Positions 8,665-17,254 are shown, counted from the first letter of the stretch. The stretch is 64,000 nt of DNA from Bdellovibrio sp. ZAP7 (GCF_006874645.1 NZ_CP030082.1:496001-560000), one strand, 5' to 3'. Made by a program: numbers and translations. The notes: a model not told the origin generated them from the sequence alone.

Positions 8665-10217
8665 TGAATTCACATTATTTGTTTCCTGGTAAGCACGCGG
8701 CCTTTAAAGAAGAGACCGTTATTTCCACGCTGTTGGGTTCTTGCGTTGCAGTTGCGATCTATGATCCGACAACACGAATCGGCGGATTAAATCACTATCT
8801 ATTGCCCGATGCGCAGCCTAATGAGCGTGCGAACTCTCGTTATGGCAATCACGCCATCCAAATGTTGGTGGAAGATTGCGTAAAGCTGGGTGCCAATCGC
8901 TCGCAATTAAAAGCGAAAGTCTATGGTGGCGGAAACGTTATCAGTGTGTCTTCTTTGGGAGATGCCATCGGTAAACGTAACATTGAACTTGCCGAGAGCA
9001 TGTTGCGTGAAATGGGTATTCCCATAACCGAGCGCAACGTGGGTGGCGAATCTGCGCGCACTATAAAATTTAATACGGCTACTGCGGATGTTTTGCATAA
9101 TCAAACAAAAGAAGGCGGCGCCGACAGTCCTGTCGACGTGTCTGGTTTTAAACCTTTGGCGGTGGCTAAAGGTGTGAAAGTTTTGGTAGTGGATGATTCA
9201 GCCACAGTGCGCACGTTGTTCTCCAAAATCTTCACCAGCAGTGGTTTGGAAGTTGTAGGTGCAGCAGCTGATGCTTATCAAGCCCGCGATTTAATTGTTA
9301 ATAAAAAACCTGATGTGATGACTTTGGATATCGAGATGCCAAAGATGTCAGGAGTTATGTTCCTAGAAAAAATCATGAAGCATCATCCGATTCCGGTGGT
9401 GATGGTTTCTTCTCTGGCGAATACCGGGGAGGCCGCGCTTAAATCTTTGGATTTGGGTGCAGTAGAGTTCGTACATAAACCGTCACAGTTTGATCCGCAA
9501 GTTTTAAAGGAGCTCGCTGAAACGCTGGTTATGAAAGTGCGTGCAGCAGCATCTGTGAATGTGATTAAAAAGTTAAAAGAAACGCCGGCTTCAGAAGCCC
9601 GTGTTTCTGTTCCTACGAAAGCTGTTCGTCGTGCAGCCGAGCTTAAAATCGTTGTGGTCGGTGGCAATGCTGGCAGCGCCGATGCACTGGAACAGTTTAT
9701 TGCAACTCTTGCGGCGGATACTCCGCCAGTTGTGGTGTCTTGCAGTACTGTTGCGAATTTCGTGACGGCATATATTTCTAAAGTAAAAGCGAAATCCAAA
9801 GTCACACCAGTTGTGGGTAAGGATGGGGATTTCCTTAGAATGGGTCACGTCTATTTTATTCCGTCAGAACATCACGGTAAGATTGTTACGGGTCCCCAAG
9901 GTCCTGTTTTGAAACTTGAGAAAGGCGCGCCTGTGGCGTCTCAGTTGCCTTCCAGTAACGTCCTATTCCAATCTGCTGCGAACTCCTTTGGAAAAGGTGT
10001 CTTTGCGGTTCTGTTGGGTGGATTTGGTACTGATGGCGTTAACGGCCTGACCGAGGTGCAAAAACTTGGTGGCGCAAGCGTCGTACAGCATCCAGAAGAA
10101 GCTCAGTTCCCTTATGGCCCGCAAAAAGCGATTGAGCTTGGCGTGGCAGATGAGGTATTAAAAGCTGAAGCTTTGGCTGCGTACTTGATGCAATACCGTA
10201 ACCAAAACCTATATTAA
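8664..10217 (+). CDS. CheD-receiver-CheB fusion with a degenerate methylesterase domain
   Basis: Three domains in 517 residues. CheD (1-160) keeps the deamidase residues: Cys27 in GSCVAV and His44 in GLNHYLL, the numbering seen in Thermotoga CheD. The receiver (about 171-295) has acidic DD177-178, phospho-Asp222 in LDIEMP and Lys272 in HKP. The CheB-like domain (325-517) has GGNAGS where the catalytic serine motif GASTGG belongs, and SCSTVA where QHMP supplies the histidine. Only the Asp in GFGTDG (457) remains. Deamidation is probably intact and ester hydrolysis probably lost. No cheR, cheY or receptor gene is adjacent. Confidence 0.88.
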   Translation: MNSHYLFPGKHAAFKEETVISTLLGSCVAVAIYDPTTRIGGLNHYLLPDAQPNERANSRYGNHAIQMLVEDCVKLGANRSQLKAKVYGGGNVISVSSLGDAIGKRNIELAESMLREMGIPITERNVGGESARTIKFNTATADVLHNQTKEGGADSPVDVSGFKPLAVAKGVKVLVVDDSATVRTLFSKIFTSSGLEVVGAAADAYQARDLIVNKKPDVMTLDIEMPKMSGVMFLEKIMKHHPIPVVMVSSLANTGEAALKSLDLGAVEFVHKPSQFDPQVLKELAETLVMKVRAAASVNVIKKLKETPASEARVSVPTKAVRRAAELKIVVVGGNAGSADALEQFIATLAADTPPVVVSCSTVANFVTAYISKVKAKSKVTPVVGKDGDFLRMGHVYFIPSEHHGKIVTGPQGPVLKLEKGAPVASQLPSSNVLFQSAANSFGKGVFAVLLGGFGTDGVNGLTEVQKLGGASVVQHPEEAQFPYGPQKAIELGVADEVLKAEALAAYLMQYRNQNLY

Positions 10218-10273
10218 CCGCACTAAAAGCAATTTCACTGCGGCTGATAACTTATTTGAGTTGGGAGGTCGCG

Positions 10274-11656
10274 GTGGAAATTTTGAATTTTGTTGCTGGT
10301 GAGTTTAAGGCTTCCGGAAATTCAAAGACTTTTGCTAAATACTCTCCATTTGATGGTTCGCAATTGGCTTCGGTTGCTGATTCCGATGCGATGGATGTGA
10401 TTCTTTCTTTGCAGAGTTCGAAAAAAGCTTTGGCAGGATTTGAAACTTCCACTCCAGAATCTCGTGCAGAACTGTTGAATAAGCTTGCGGCCTACCTTGA
10501 GCAGAATGCTTCAGAGATCGCTTATCAAGAAGCCCTTCATCAAGGCCTACCTCAGAAATTTGTTTTAAAAAATAGCGTCCAGGTTTCCATTTCTATCCTT
10601 CGCGAAACGGCGAGTGATTTGTTAAAGCCATTATCTGCAGGTAAAGTCGTTAAAGCTTCCGGGCTGATTGGAATCATCACTCCTTGGTGTTTGTCTTTGC
10701 GCCTGGTGACTGAGCGTTTGGCGCCAGCGTTGGCCGCAGGTAATGCCGTTATCATCAAAGTTTCTGAACAGTCTCCGATCACTGCAAAAATTTTGGGTGA
10801 AGCGTTTAAAGCCATGGAACTCCCTTTGGGCTTGGTACAAGTTTTAAATGGGGGAGCAGAGGTTGCACAAATTATCGCAGGTCACCCTGGGATTCGTGCG
10901 ATCACGGCTGCGGGTAAATCCTCGACGATGGAAGCGATTGCCAAGGCAGCCCTTCCTCAAATGAAAAAGCTGCAGCTTGGTGGCGGTGCTAAAAACGCTG
11001 CAATTGTTTTGAATGATTTTGATTTTAAGAATCGCATGGCCGAGATCATGGCGCCGTTCCTATTGGGACAAGGTCAGATGTGTTGGAATATGACTCGTCT
11101 GTTTGTGTTGGATTCCTTTGTTAAGGAATTCAATGAAGAGCTTAAAAACTTTTTGGCGGATTTGAAGCCGTTGAATTCTCCTGAAGGGGATTCCATCTGG
11201 ACGCCATTGATTTCCAAAGATCGTGCCGAGATTTTAAATCAAAAAACTCAGTTCGGTATTTCGGAACATGGAAAAGTTTTTGCCCAACCCTCAAAAGATG
11301 GTGCAGGAAATTTCGTCAAACCTACATTCATGGCGGACCTTCCAAATTGTTCCGTCATGCAACAGGATGAGTTGTTTGCGCCTTTGTTCCTGGAAACATC
11401 CGTTAAATACCAACATGAAGCAGTGAAGTGGACGAATACGAGTTATCTGGGTCATTCTGCCATCGTATGGGGATCTGAAGAGAAGTTTGCCAAGGTCGCT
11501 GAAAAGTTGGATGTGGGCCAGGTGTCTTTGAATAAGTGGCTGGTGAATGAGCCCCACACTGTGTTCGGTGTGAAGCAATCAAGCTTTGGAATTACTGAGA
11601 TGTCTTGGTCGGGATCATTTTATTCGGACGTAAAAAAGTTGACGATAGCGCCATAA
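10274..11656 (+). CDS. Aldehyde dehydrogenase superfamily protein with altered active-site residues
   Basis: I choose the GTG at 10274 because GGGAGG lies five bases upstream; an in-frame TTG at 10256 has no such site. The 460-residue product has the ALDH fold: PALAAGNAVIIK with the NAD-site Lys162, and the nucleophile Cys270 in GQGQMCWNMTR. The usual oxyanion Asn (PWN) is Cys139 in PWCLSL, and the general-base Glu (LELGG) is Gln234 in LQLGGG. Canonical NAD-dependent aldehyde oxidation is therefore doubtful. A substrate cannot be named. The gene stands alone after the chemotaxis operon. Confidence 0.8.
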   Translation: MEILNFVAGEFKASGNSKTFAKYSPFDGSQLASVADSDAMDVILSLQSSKKALAGFETSTPESRAELLNKLAAYLEQNASEIAYQEALHQGLPQKFVLKNSVQVSISILRETASDLLKPLSAGKVVKASGLIGIITPWCLSLRLVTERLAPALAAGNAVIIKVSEQSPITAKILGEAFKAMELPLGLVQVLNGGAEVAQIIAGHPGIRAITAAGKSSTMEAIAKAALPQMKKLQLGGGAKNAAIVLNDFDFKNRMAEIMAPFLLGQGQMCWNMTRLFVLDSFVKEFNEELKNFLADLKPLNSPEGDSIWTPLISKDRAEILNQKTQFGISEHGKVFAQPSKDGAGNFVKPTFMADLPNCSVMQQDELFAPLFLETSVKYQHEAVKWTNTSYLGHSAIVWGSEEKFAKVAEKLDVGQVSLNKWLVNEPHTVFGVKQSSFGITEMSWSGSFYSDVKKLTIAP

Positions 11657-11700
11657 CGTCAAAGTTGTGACGAAATGGCATGTCGATTTGTTGACGCGAT

Positions 11701-11907
11701 TTAGTTCAAAATGTGCGTTCTTGCACGAGTTTTGACATCACAATGAGAGCAAAATGCTTCCTCAGTAATTTCGGAAACGTTGCGATCAGACACGTGTCTG
11801 AGTTCGAGGACGGTGCCGCAAAGTATGCAATTGTTTTGGGAAATTATAAACTCGCGGTGCTTGGGACTATCAGTTTTCTCGAAATAATTGATCTTCGTTT
11901 CTTCCAT
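11701..11907 (-). CDS. Small zinc-ribbon-like protein, unknown
   Basis: A 68-residue protein with two knuckles, CILC near residue 27 and CSHC near residue 53, the usual spacing of a small zinc ribbon; no other domain is visible. AAGGATGAG six bases before the ATG at 11907 supports it as a real gene. It has no signal peptide, so it is probably cytoplasmic. It is convergent with the aldehyde dehydrogenase gene. Zinc binding is inferred from the cysteine pairs. Confidence 0.65.
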   Translation of the reverse strand: MEETKINYFEKTDSPKHREFIISQNNCILCGTVLELRHVSDRNVSEITEEAFCSHCDVKTRARTHILN

Positions 11908-11929
11908 TTTTATCTCATCCTTGAGCTAA

Positions 11930-12223
11930 GCCCCTACATCCATGCAGGGAAGCAACAGTGTGCCAATGCAAGAAGCGTTCACAGACTTCGGTCGAGAGGC
12001 CACGCTTGAAGCCCGCTTCCCTAGAGCTGCAACTTCGCGACACACCATCCGTGGTTCACCGTCGCCGGCTGCGCCGGTTCGCGCATCCATGCGCCGACGG
12101 AGGTCGCTGCGTTTCAGCCCTAGGGAAGCGGGCTTCAATCGTGTCCTCTCTCCTAGCTGTTCTTTTCTTCGCACGGGCAAACTCATTCTTCCTTTAGGAA
12201 GAGGGATTCGAGTTGCAGAAATA
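11930..12223. repeat. Gene-free GC-rich block with nested inverted repeats
   Basis: About 300 bases without a supported gene. A perfect 19-bp inverted repeat (12006-12024 and 12120-12138) brackets a GC-rich core that itself contains GCGCATCCATGCGC and paired CCGTCG/CGACGG. Open frames of about 80-107 codons occur on both strands together, which is what a palindromic GC-rich element gives by chance. It looks like a folded intergenic repeat element. Genome copy number cannot be checked here. Confidence 0.5.
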
Positions 12224-12259
12224 AAAATGGCGCGAGGACTTCGCGCCATTTTGTTTTTT
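12224..12259. terminator. Bidirectional intrinsic terminator at the ddl 3' side
   Basis: A perfect 12-base stem (12224-12235 with 12241-12252), a five-base loop and T-runs on either strand. It lies 25 bases past the stop of the minus-strand D-Ala-D-Ala ligase gene. Confidence 0.85.
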
Positions 12260-12284
12260 TAGAAATTGAGAAGGGGGATGGGGA

Positions 12285-13373
12285 TTATAGGTAGCTTGTT
12301 TTTAGTTTTGATTCGGATTCGTAGCGTTCGAAGGCTAGCGTGATTAGTTTCGTTACTAGGTCTTTGTATGCTAGGCCTGTGGCTTCCCACATTTTTGGGT
12401 ACATTGAGATTTTTGTGAAGCCTGGGATGGTGTTGATTTCGTTGATATATAACTCGCCTGTTGGTTTTAGGAAGAAATCTACTCTTGTTAGGCCGTCGCA
12501 GCCCATGGCTTGGTATGTTTTTTTGGCCATGTCTTGAAGGCGTTGTAGAGTTTCGCCTTGGATTTTTGCTGGGATTTCTAATAGTGCTCCGTTGTCGTCG
12601 ATGTATTTGGCTTCATAGGAATAGAACTCATGCTGAGGGATCACTTCTCCAGGCAATGAGGCTTCTGGAGCGTGGTTGTGGCCCATTACTGAACATTCTA
12701 CTTCACGGCCTTGAATGAATTCTTCGGCCAATACTTTGAAATCGAATTGGAAGGCGTCTTGTAGTTTTACTTTGAAGTCTTCGGCTGATTTGATTTTGTG
12801 TACGCCTACGGATGAACCTGCGTTTGCTGGTTTGATAAAGAATGGAGTACCCAGGTTCTTAACGATTTCGTCGTAATTATTGTTTTTGTAGGGTGTTAGC
12901 AGCATGTAGCGTGCATTTGGAATTTTTGCGTCTGCCAGAATGTGTTTCATCACGGCTTTATCCATGCCGGCTGCTGAAGACCAAACTCCGCAACCTACGA
13001 AGGGGATATTCACCATTTTAAAGATGCCTTGGATTGTTCCGTCTTCGCCCATTGTTCCGTGCATAATCGGGAATGCGCAATCTACAGAAGTTTTCGTGGC
13101 GTTCTTCAATGAATAAAGAACCGGTTTACCCAGGTCGCAGATCATGGCAACAGGTTCTGCATTTGGGGGCAACGCTTTGTCATCGATTTTAGTTACTTGA
13201 GAAAAGACCGCCATGTCGGGGAAGCGGTACCATGTTCCATCCGAGCTGATACCAATCAAGATCGGACTGAATTTTTCTTTGTCCAAAGCGTCTGCTACGT
13301 TTTTAGCGGAGCGAAGGGAAACTTCGTGTTCTGCTGATTTACCACCGAAAATAAGTGCGATTGTCTTTTTCAT
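12285..13373 (-). CDS. ddl: D-alanine-D-alanine ligase
   Basis: The 362-residue product opens with [19 protein letters not shown], the family's N-terminal signature. It has the ATP-grasp features [21 protein letters not shown] and the C-terminal RVDFFL...[11 protein letters not shown] metal and substrate loop. Length and order match Ddl of the longer DdlA type. It joins two D-alanines for peptidoglycan precursors in the cytoplasm. It lies 90 bases downstream of the elbB-like gene on the same strand. Only a weak GGAC-type ribosome site precedes the start. Confidence 0.95.
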   Translation of the reverse strand: MKKTIALIFGGKSAEHEVSLRSAKNVADALDKEKFSPILIGISSDGTWYRFPDMAVFSQVTKIDDKALPPNAEPVAMICDLGKPVLYSLKNATKTSVDCAFPIMHGTMGEDGTIQGIFKMVNIPFVGCGVWSSAAGMDKAVMKHILADAKIPNARYMLLTPYKNNNYDEIVKNLGTPFFIKPANAGSSVGVHKIKSAEDFKVKLQDAFQFDFKVLAEEFIQGREVECSVMGHNHAPEASLPGEVIPQHEFYSYEAKYIDDNGALLEIPAKIQGETLQRLQDMAKKTYQAMGCDGLTRVDFFLKPTGELYINEINTIPGFTKISMYPKMWEATGLAYKDLVTKLITLAFERYESESKLKTSYL

Positions 13374-13463
13374 TTTAAGTCCGTCCGTGAGTTAAAACAT
13401 TCTAAATAATAATTGTTGCAGCGACGACGAAGCAACGCAGGGAAATCTGCGAGGGCATAGCAC

Positions 13464-14117
13464 TTAGGCCCATTCAACCAATTCATGGGCAAGACCAAAG
13501 ATACCGGCGAAGACTTCGTTCGGTTTTGCGTCGCCGTACATGTATGCTGGTGTTGTAACCACTTTTGTTTCGCGGTCAGAGATATAATCGTCCACTGGGC
13601 ATTCTTCGTGTTGTGCACCGGTTTTTTGAATCTCTGCAGCTGTAGCGGCGTCATCACCGATTGTCAGCGTGACTTTTTTCTTGCCCAAAACTTTTGCCAA
13701 TAAAACCGGAGCAATACAACATGCACCGATGGGTTTGCTGGCTTCAAAGAATTCCAGAATCACGCGTTTAACTTCGGGATTCACTTCGCAAGCCGCGCCT
13801 TTTTCAGCCCAGTTGCAAAGATTCTTTGCCGCACCAAAGCCACCCGGAAATGCTAAGCCATCAAAATCTTTTGCGTGAAGCTCAGCCAAGGATTTAACTT
13901 TGCTGCGAGCGATGCGTGCAGACTCAATCAGAACATTGCGTTTGCCACCTGTCGGAGATTTTGAAATGTGATCGACTTCGACAAGATCGATGTCGGGAGC
14001 AAAACAAGTGATTTCAGCTCCGGCTTGGTTCAAAGCGATGAACAAGCTAACTGTTTCAGTGATTTCTGAACCATCTAAATAACCGCTACCAGAAAGAACG
14101 ACTGCGATTTTTTTCAT
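13464..14117 (-). CDS. elbB: ElbB-like glyoxalase (DJ-1/PfpI superfamily)
   Basis: The start is the ATG at 14117 (MKKIAVVLSGSGYLDG) with GGAGGT seven bases upstream; an upstream in-frame extension has no support. The 217-residue product matches ElbB: an E-rich SEITE motif, AFPGGFGAAKNL, and the nucleophile-elbow Cys in GACCIAPVLL. ElbB proteins have weak glyoxalase activity and were linked by name to isoprenoid synthesis. The ribosome binding site is one arm of a hairpin (14124-14153), so expression may be controlled by RNA structure. Confidence 0.88.
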   Translation of the reverse strand: MKKIAVVLSGSGYLDGSEITETVSLFIALNQAGAEITCFAPDIDLVEVDHISKSPTGGKRNVLIESARIARSKVKSLAELHAKDFDGLAFPGGFGAAKNLCNWAEKGAACEVNPEVKRVILEFFEASKPIGACCIAPVLLAKVLGKKKVTLTIGDDAATAAEIQKTGAQHEECPVDDYISDRETKVVTTPAYMYGDAKPNEVFAGIFGLAHELVEWA

Positions 14118-14123
14118 AAAAAA

Positions 14124-14153
14124 ACCTCCGGGAGATTTCACTCTACCGGAGGT
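14124..14153 (-). promoter_or_regulatory. Hairpin sequestering the elbB Shine-Dalgarno, terminator-like
   Basis: On the minus strand, ACCTCCGG (14153-14146) pairs perfectly with CCGGAGGT (14131-14124), which is the elbB ribosome binding site. Seven T residues follow just before the ATG. The element therefore looks like an intrinsic terminator for the upstream gene as well as a translation-blocking hairpin. Confidence 0.6.
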
Positions 14154-14179
14154 CGTAAGTGTTGGCAATGAAGTGGTGA

Positions 14180-15130
14180 CTAGTTCTGGGTGGTGTTACG
14201 TTGAAAATTCTTAAGACGGTTGCACACCGTGACTAAAACTTTTGTGGTTGAATTCGGAATCTGTACAAGACCTCGCGAACAATAATCCAAGACACGAGGC
14301 AGGAATGGCAGATCCGGAGTCATAGAAATAGTGTAAGTCACCTTTTGCTTTTCCGTTGTCGTTCCGGTTTTCAAAAGAATCGACCAATCGAATGTCACTT
14401 TTTTAACGTTCAGTTGACAGTTGGGAAGTCCACCACAGTTTGATTGCTGTTTAATAAGGTCTGGAGCAGGACGAACTTCTGTTGTTTTAGTAAGATTCGC
14501 GCACTTGATTTCGCAGGAATCCACTTTCAACGTTTCCTTGCAGTACTTTTGCAAGTCATCGGTCATGATACAAGAGTTTGCGAGCATCAAAACTCTTTCA
14601 AAACCCAAAGTCATTTCGTAATCGTCACCCAAGGTTTTTACATCACTCTTTTTGGCCAAAACGGATTTCGCTATTGCTAAAGCCGCACTGTCAGTGGATT
14701 TGGATTTCTTTTTTGAAGCAGTTTGCACAGGGTTTGAATCTGTGGCGTTGCTTTTCATAACGGAGCGGTGATCTTCACGTGTTGACTGCGAGGAATTCTC
14801 GCCCGAGATCACGGCTGTTTGATACAGAAACGTATAATCATATTGATCTGTGGTTTCAGTGATATTCGATATCGTGATTCCCTCTTGCAAAACCAGGCGA
14901 GGATCCATCGTATCGATTTGCTGTTCAGTTTCCTGAAACAAGAAATCACCTTTTAGCATTGTCAGGGGACTGACGGAACCCCAGCCATCAACCAAAGAGC
15001 TGCTGACTTCCTGAGCTGTGGCGGGAACAGCTTTATCTTCAAGATCTGGAGTTTTCATGCAGGACAAGGAGCCCGCGACCACTGCCATAGTTAAAACTTT
15101 AGGCAGCAGTCTTTGCAAATTTTTATTCAT
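14180..15130 (-). CDS. Lipoprotein of unknown function
   Basis: I take the ATG at 15130, which overlaps the upstream stop as ATGA. It gives a lipoprotein signal peptide ending in the lipobox SLSC (Cys about residue 24). The roughly 290-residue mature protein has a Lys/Ser-rich stretch near its middle and about six cysteines, some closely spaced (SCEIKC, NCGGLPNC). I do not recognise the family. A membrane-anchored envelope location is inferred. It is translationally coupled to the acetyltransferase gene. Confidence 0.7.
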   Translation of the reverse strand: MNKNLQRLLPKVLTMAVVAGSLSCMKTPDLEDKAVPATAQEVSSSLVDGWGSVSPLTMLKGDFLFQETEQQIDTMDPRLVLQEGITISNITETTDQYDYTFLYQTAVISGENSSQSTREDHRSVMKSNATDSNPVQTASKKKSKSTDSAALAIAKSVLAKKSDVKTLGDDYEMTLGFERVLMLANSCIMTDDLQKYCKETLKVDSCEIKCANLTKTTEVRPAPDLIKQQSNCGGLPNCQLNVKKVTFDWSILLKTGTTTEKQKVTYTISMTPDLPFLPRVLDYCSRGLVQIPNSTTKVLVTVCNRLKNFQRNTTQN

Positions 15131-16218
15131 ATTGAATCCCAACCCCAAACCCAAAGATTTAAAGGCATGATTTTTTCAAATTTAGCGACAGTCTCTTCTT
15201 TAAAAATTCCTATCGCGCGATAGTCAATAGGACCGAACAGCAGGCGGACCATATCGGTTTCATGTGTGATCGTGTATAAATCCTGACCGATACCAAAAAC
15301 AAAGTGATCGCCTTGTTTTTCCAAAACGAAATCAGCAACGCCCTCAGCGCGGAAAGCGCGTTTAATTTTCGCTGACAGTTGCTCAAAGTTTACGATTTTG
15401 ATCATTCCTAAGAAGCCGCTGTTCTTAGTAACATGGCGTGTTTCCAGTTCACGAATCAGATTTTGGGAATGCTTAGGGCAGATGATGGTGAACGGAGTGC
15501 CTTTTTTCGCACGGATAAAGCTCAACAATGAAAGAAGTTTGCTGGTTGAACCACCCCATTCGTGGATGTAACCACCCAAATCAATTCCTTTGCCTTCAAT
15601 AGCATAGGCTGCCAGCTGGCCATTTGGTTCCCAGGCTGTGTAGATTTGAGTTTGTGGAATGCTTAAGAATTTACGAGTTTCTTCGATCGAACGAACGGAG
15701 TTTACAGAATGTTGCGAATATAGGCGGTAAATTGCATCCGGAGCGATTTTAGAATCAGTTGAAAACGAGAGGTTACTGACAGGCATGTTGAAGTTGTCTT
15801 CAATAACGAAGCTGATCTCGCTTCCAGCCAATTCAAAGCCCATGCGGCGATAAAAATCGAAAAGATCGGTCCAAAGAATCGCGATATCACAGGATTGTTC
15901 CTGCGCAGATCTTAGGCAATCTTTGATAACCGTTGTGCTAAGTCCCTGGCCACGATGCTGATCATCCGTTACGACCGAGCCGATGGCTGCGACTTTATAG
16001 ATCACATGGGGAGACTTAATAATAAGAGGTTTCAATACGGCGTGGGAGAGGACTCGTTCCTCGTCCGCTATAATGCGCATATTGTGCAAGTTGTTAGGAG
16101 TAAACGCCGTTGGATACTCGGCAGCAATAGACCAAGGAGCTTCAGAACGTAGTTTTTTATTCAAAAAATCCAAAACCTGGGGAAGCTCAGTTTCCCTTGG
16201 TGAGCGTGGTCCTTCCAT
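15127..16218 (-). CDS. GNAT family N-acetyltransferase
   Basis: The start at 16218 is set by AAGGAGGG five bases upstream. The 363-residue protein has an N-terminal GNAT domain with the acetyl-CoA-binding loop VVTDDQHRGQGLST near residue 90 and the later strand/helix ending in YRRMGFELAG. About 180 further residues resemble a second, degenerate GNAT half, as in Eis-like two-domain members. The acceptor is unknown. It forms a coupled pair with the lipoprotein gene, so a common envelope process is possible. Confidence 0.75.
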   Translation of the reverse strand: MEGPRSPRETELPQVLDFLNKKLRSEAPWSIAAEYPTAFTPNNLHNMRIIADEERVLSHAVLKPLIIKSPHVIYKVAAIGSVVTDDQHRGQGLSTTVIKDCLRSAQEQSCDIAILWTDLFDFYRRMGFELAGSEISFVIEDNFNMPVSNLSFSTDSKIAPDAIYRLYSQHSVNSVRSIEETRKFLSIPQTQIYTAWEPNGQLAAYAIEGKGIDLGGYIHEWGGSTSKLLSLLSFIRAKKGTPFTIICPKHSQNLIRELETRHVTKNSGFLGMIKIVNFEQLSAKIKRAFRAEGVADFVLEKQGDHFVFGIGQDLYTITHETDMVRLLFGPIDYRAIGIFKEETVAKFEKIMPLNLWVWGWDSI

Positions 16219-16325
16219 GAACCCTCCTTTTGACAATCTCCTCTAGAATAGCGGGATTTGGGGCTGGACCCCAGTGATTCGACAAATAAGGGCCTGAAAA
16301 TGCGACACAAGTCCGGAAGGTCAGT

Positions 16326-16353
16326 TTGACAGAAGGGGGTAAAGCCTTATATT
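16326..16353 (+). promoter_or_regulatory. Sigma-70-type promoter for the ferredoxin gene
   Basis: A consensus TTGACA at 16326-16331 and TATATT at 16348-16353 have a 16-base spacer and lie 24 bases before the ferredoxin start. It probably also serves nth and downstream genes, since no terminator intervenes. Confidence 0.7.
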
Positions 16354-16376
16354 TAAGGGCGTATTAGGGAGAAGTC

Positions 16377-16613
16377 ATGGCTGATAAGGGTTCAAAATGG
16401 TCGGAAAACAAACCGGGTAAAGTATTCGTGGATCAATCTTGTATTGCCTGCGATGCCTGCGTTTTGACGGCTCCAAAGAACTTCTCCATGCACGAAGAAG
16501 ACGGTCATGCCTTCGTCTCCAAGCAACCAGAAAGCCCGGAAGAAGCTGAATTGGTAAAAGAAGCTATCGAGGGCTGCCCCGTTGAAGCAATTGGCAACGA
16601 CGGTGACGAGTAA
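16377..16613 (+). CDS. Small ferredoxin, single Fe-S cluster
   Basis: The 78-residue product has CIACDACVLTAP (CxxCxxC) near residue 22 and the distal EGCPVEAI cysteine near residue 69. This is the pattern of single-cluster [4Fe-4S]/[3Fe-4S] ferredoxins. It is a soluble electron carrier, with an acidic C-terminus typical of the family. GGGAGAAG precedes the ATG. The endonuclease III gene overlaps its 3' end; Nth is itself a 4Fe-4S protein, but a functional link is only a guess. Confidence 0.9.
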   Translation: MADKGSKWSENKPGKVFVDQSCIACDACVLTAPKNFSMHEEDGHAFVSKQPESPEEAELVKEAIEGCPVEAIGNDGDE

Positions 16614-17241
16614 AAAGAAAGCTCCTCTCGAGCAGACTATTTCCCTTTTAAAGCGCTATTATCCTGACGCTCATTGTGCTCTAAACCATCGCAATCCTTT
16701 TGAATTATTAGTTGCCACGGTTTTATCTGCACAATGCACTGATGAGCGTGTGAACATGGTGACTCCCGCCCTTTTCGCGAAATATCCCACTCCAAAAGCG
16801 ATGTCGAAAGCTCCTTTAGGCAGCTTAGAAAGCCTGGTTCGTTCCACGGGATTTTTTAAAAACAAAGCCAAGAATTTGAAGTCTGCTGCCACTGATTTGG
16901 TGGAAAAATACGATGGCGAAATCCCTCAGGATCTTGAGGCTTTGGTCGGGCTTGCGGGAGTGGGCCGAAAAACTGCGAATGTGGTATTGGGCAACGCATT
17001 TGATATCCCTAGTGGGATCGTGGTTGATACGCATGTCACACGCTTGTCGAATCGCTTGGGGTGGGTAAAAACCGAAAATGCTGTGCAGATCGAAAAGATT
17101 TTGTGCAAAGTGGTGCCAGAAGACGATTGGATTTTGTTATCGCATTTATTGATTTCACATGGTCGAGCTATCTGTAAGGCGAGAAAACCAGATTGCGCTC
17201 ACTGCTTCCTTGAGACGACTTGCCCGAAGCGGGGAGTCTAG
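16582..17241 (+). CDS. nth: Endonuclease III (DNA glycosylase/AP lyase)
   Basis: The product has the helix-hairpin-helix LAGVGRKTANVVL containing the catalytic Lys, the catalytic Asp in VVDTHVTRL, and the C-terminal 4Fe-4S loop C-x6-C-x2-C-x5-C (CKARKPDCAHCFLETTC). It removes oxidised pyrimidines in base excision repair. The start is uncertain: TTG at 16582 has GAGGG eight bases upstream but overlaps the ferredoxin gene by 32 bases; GTG at 16603 overlaps by less but lacks a ribosome site. Either gives a full-length family member. Confidence 0.93.
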   Translation: MKQLATTVTSKKKAPLEQTISLLKRYYPDAHCALNHRNPFELLVATVLSAQCTDERVNMVTPALFAKYPTPKAMSKAPLGSLESLVRSTGFFKNKAKNLKSAATDLVEKYDGEIPQDLEALVGLAGVGRKTANVVLGNAFDIPSGIVVDTHVTRLSNRLGWVKTENAVQIEKILCKVVPEDDWILLSHLLISHGRAICKARKPDCAHCFLETTCPKRGV

Positions 17242-17254
17242 GCACAATGATCAC

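Noticed and set aside
11942-12262. Overlapping frames of about 80-107 codons on both strands
   Set aside because: They lie across nested inverted repeats, have no ribosome site or recognisable domain, and mirror each other as expected for a palindromic GC-rich element.
16582-16613. Frameshift between ferredoxin and endonuclease III genes
   Set aside because: Both products are complete with their expected ends; the overlap is ordinary gene overlap.
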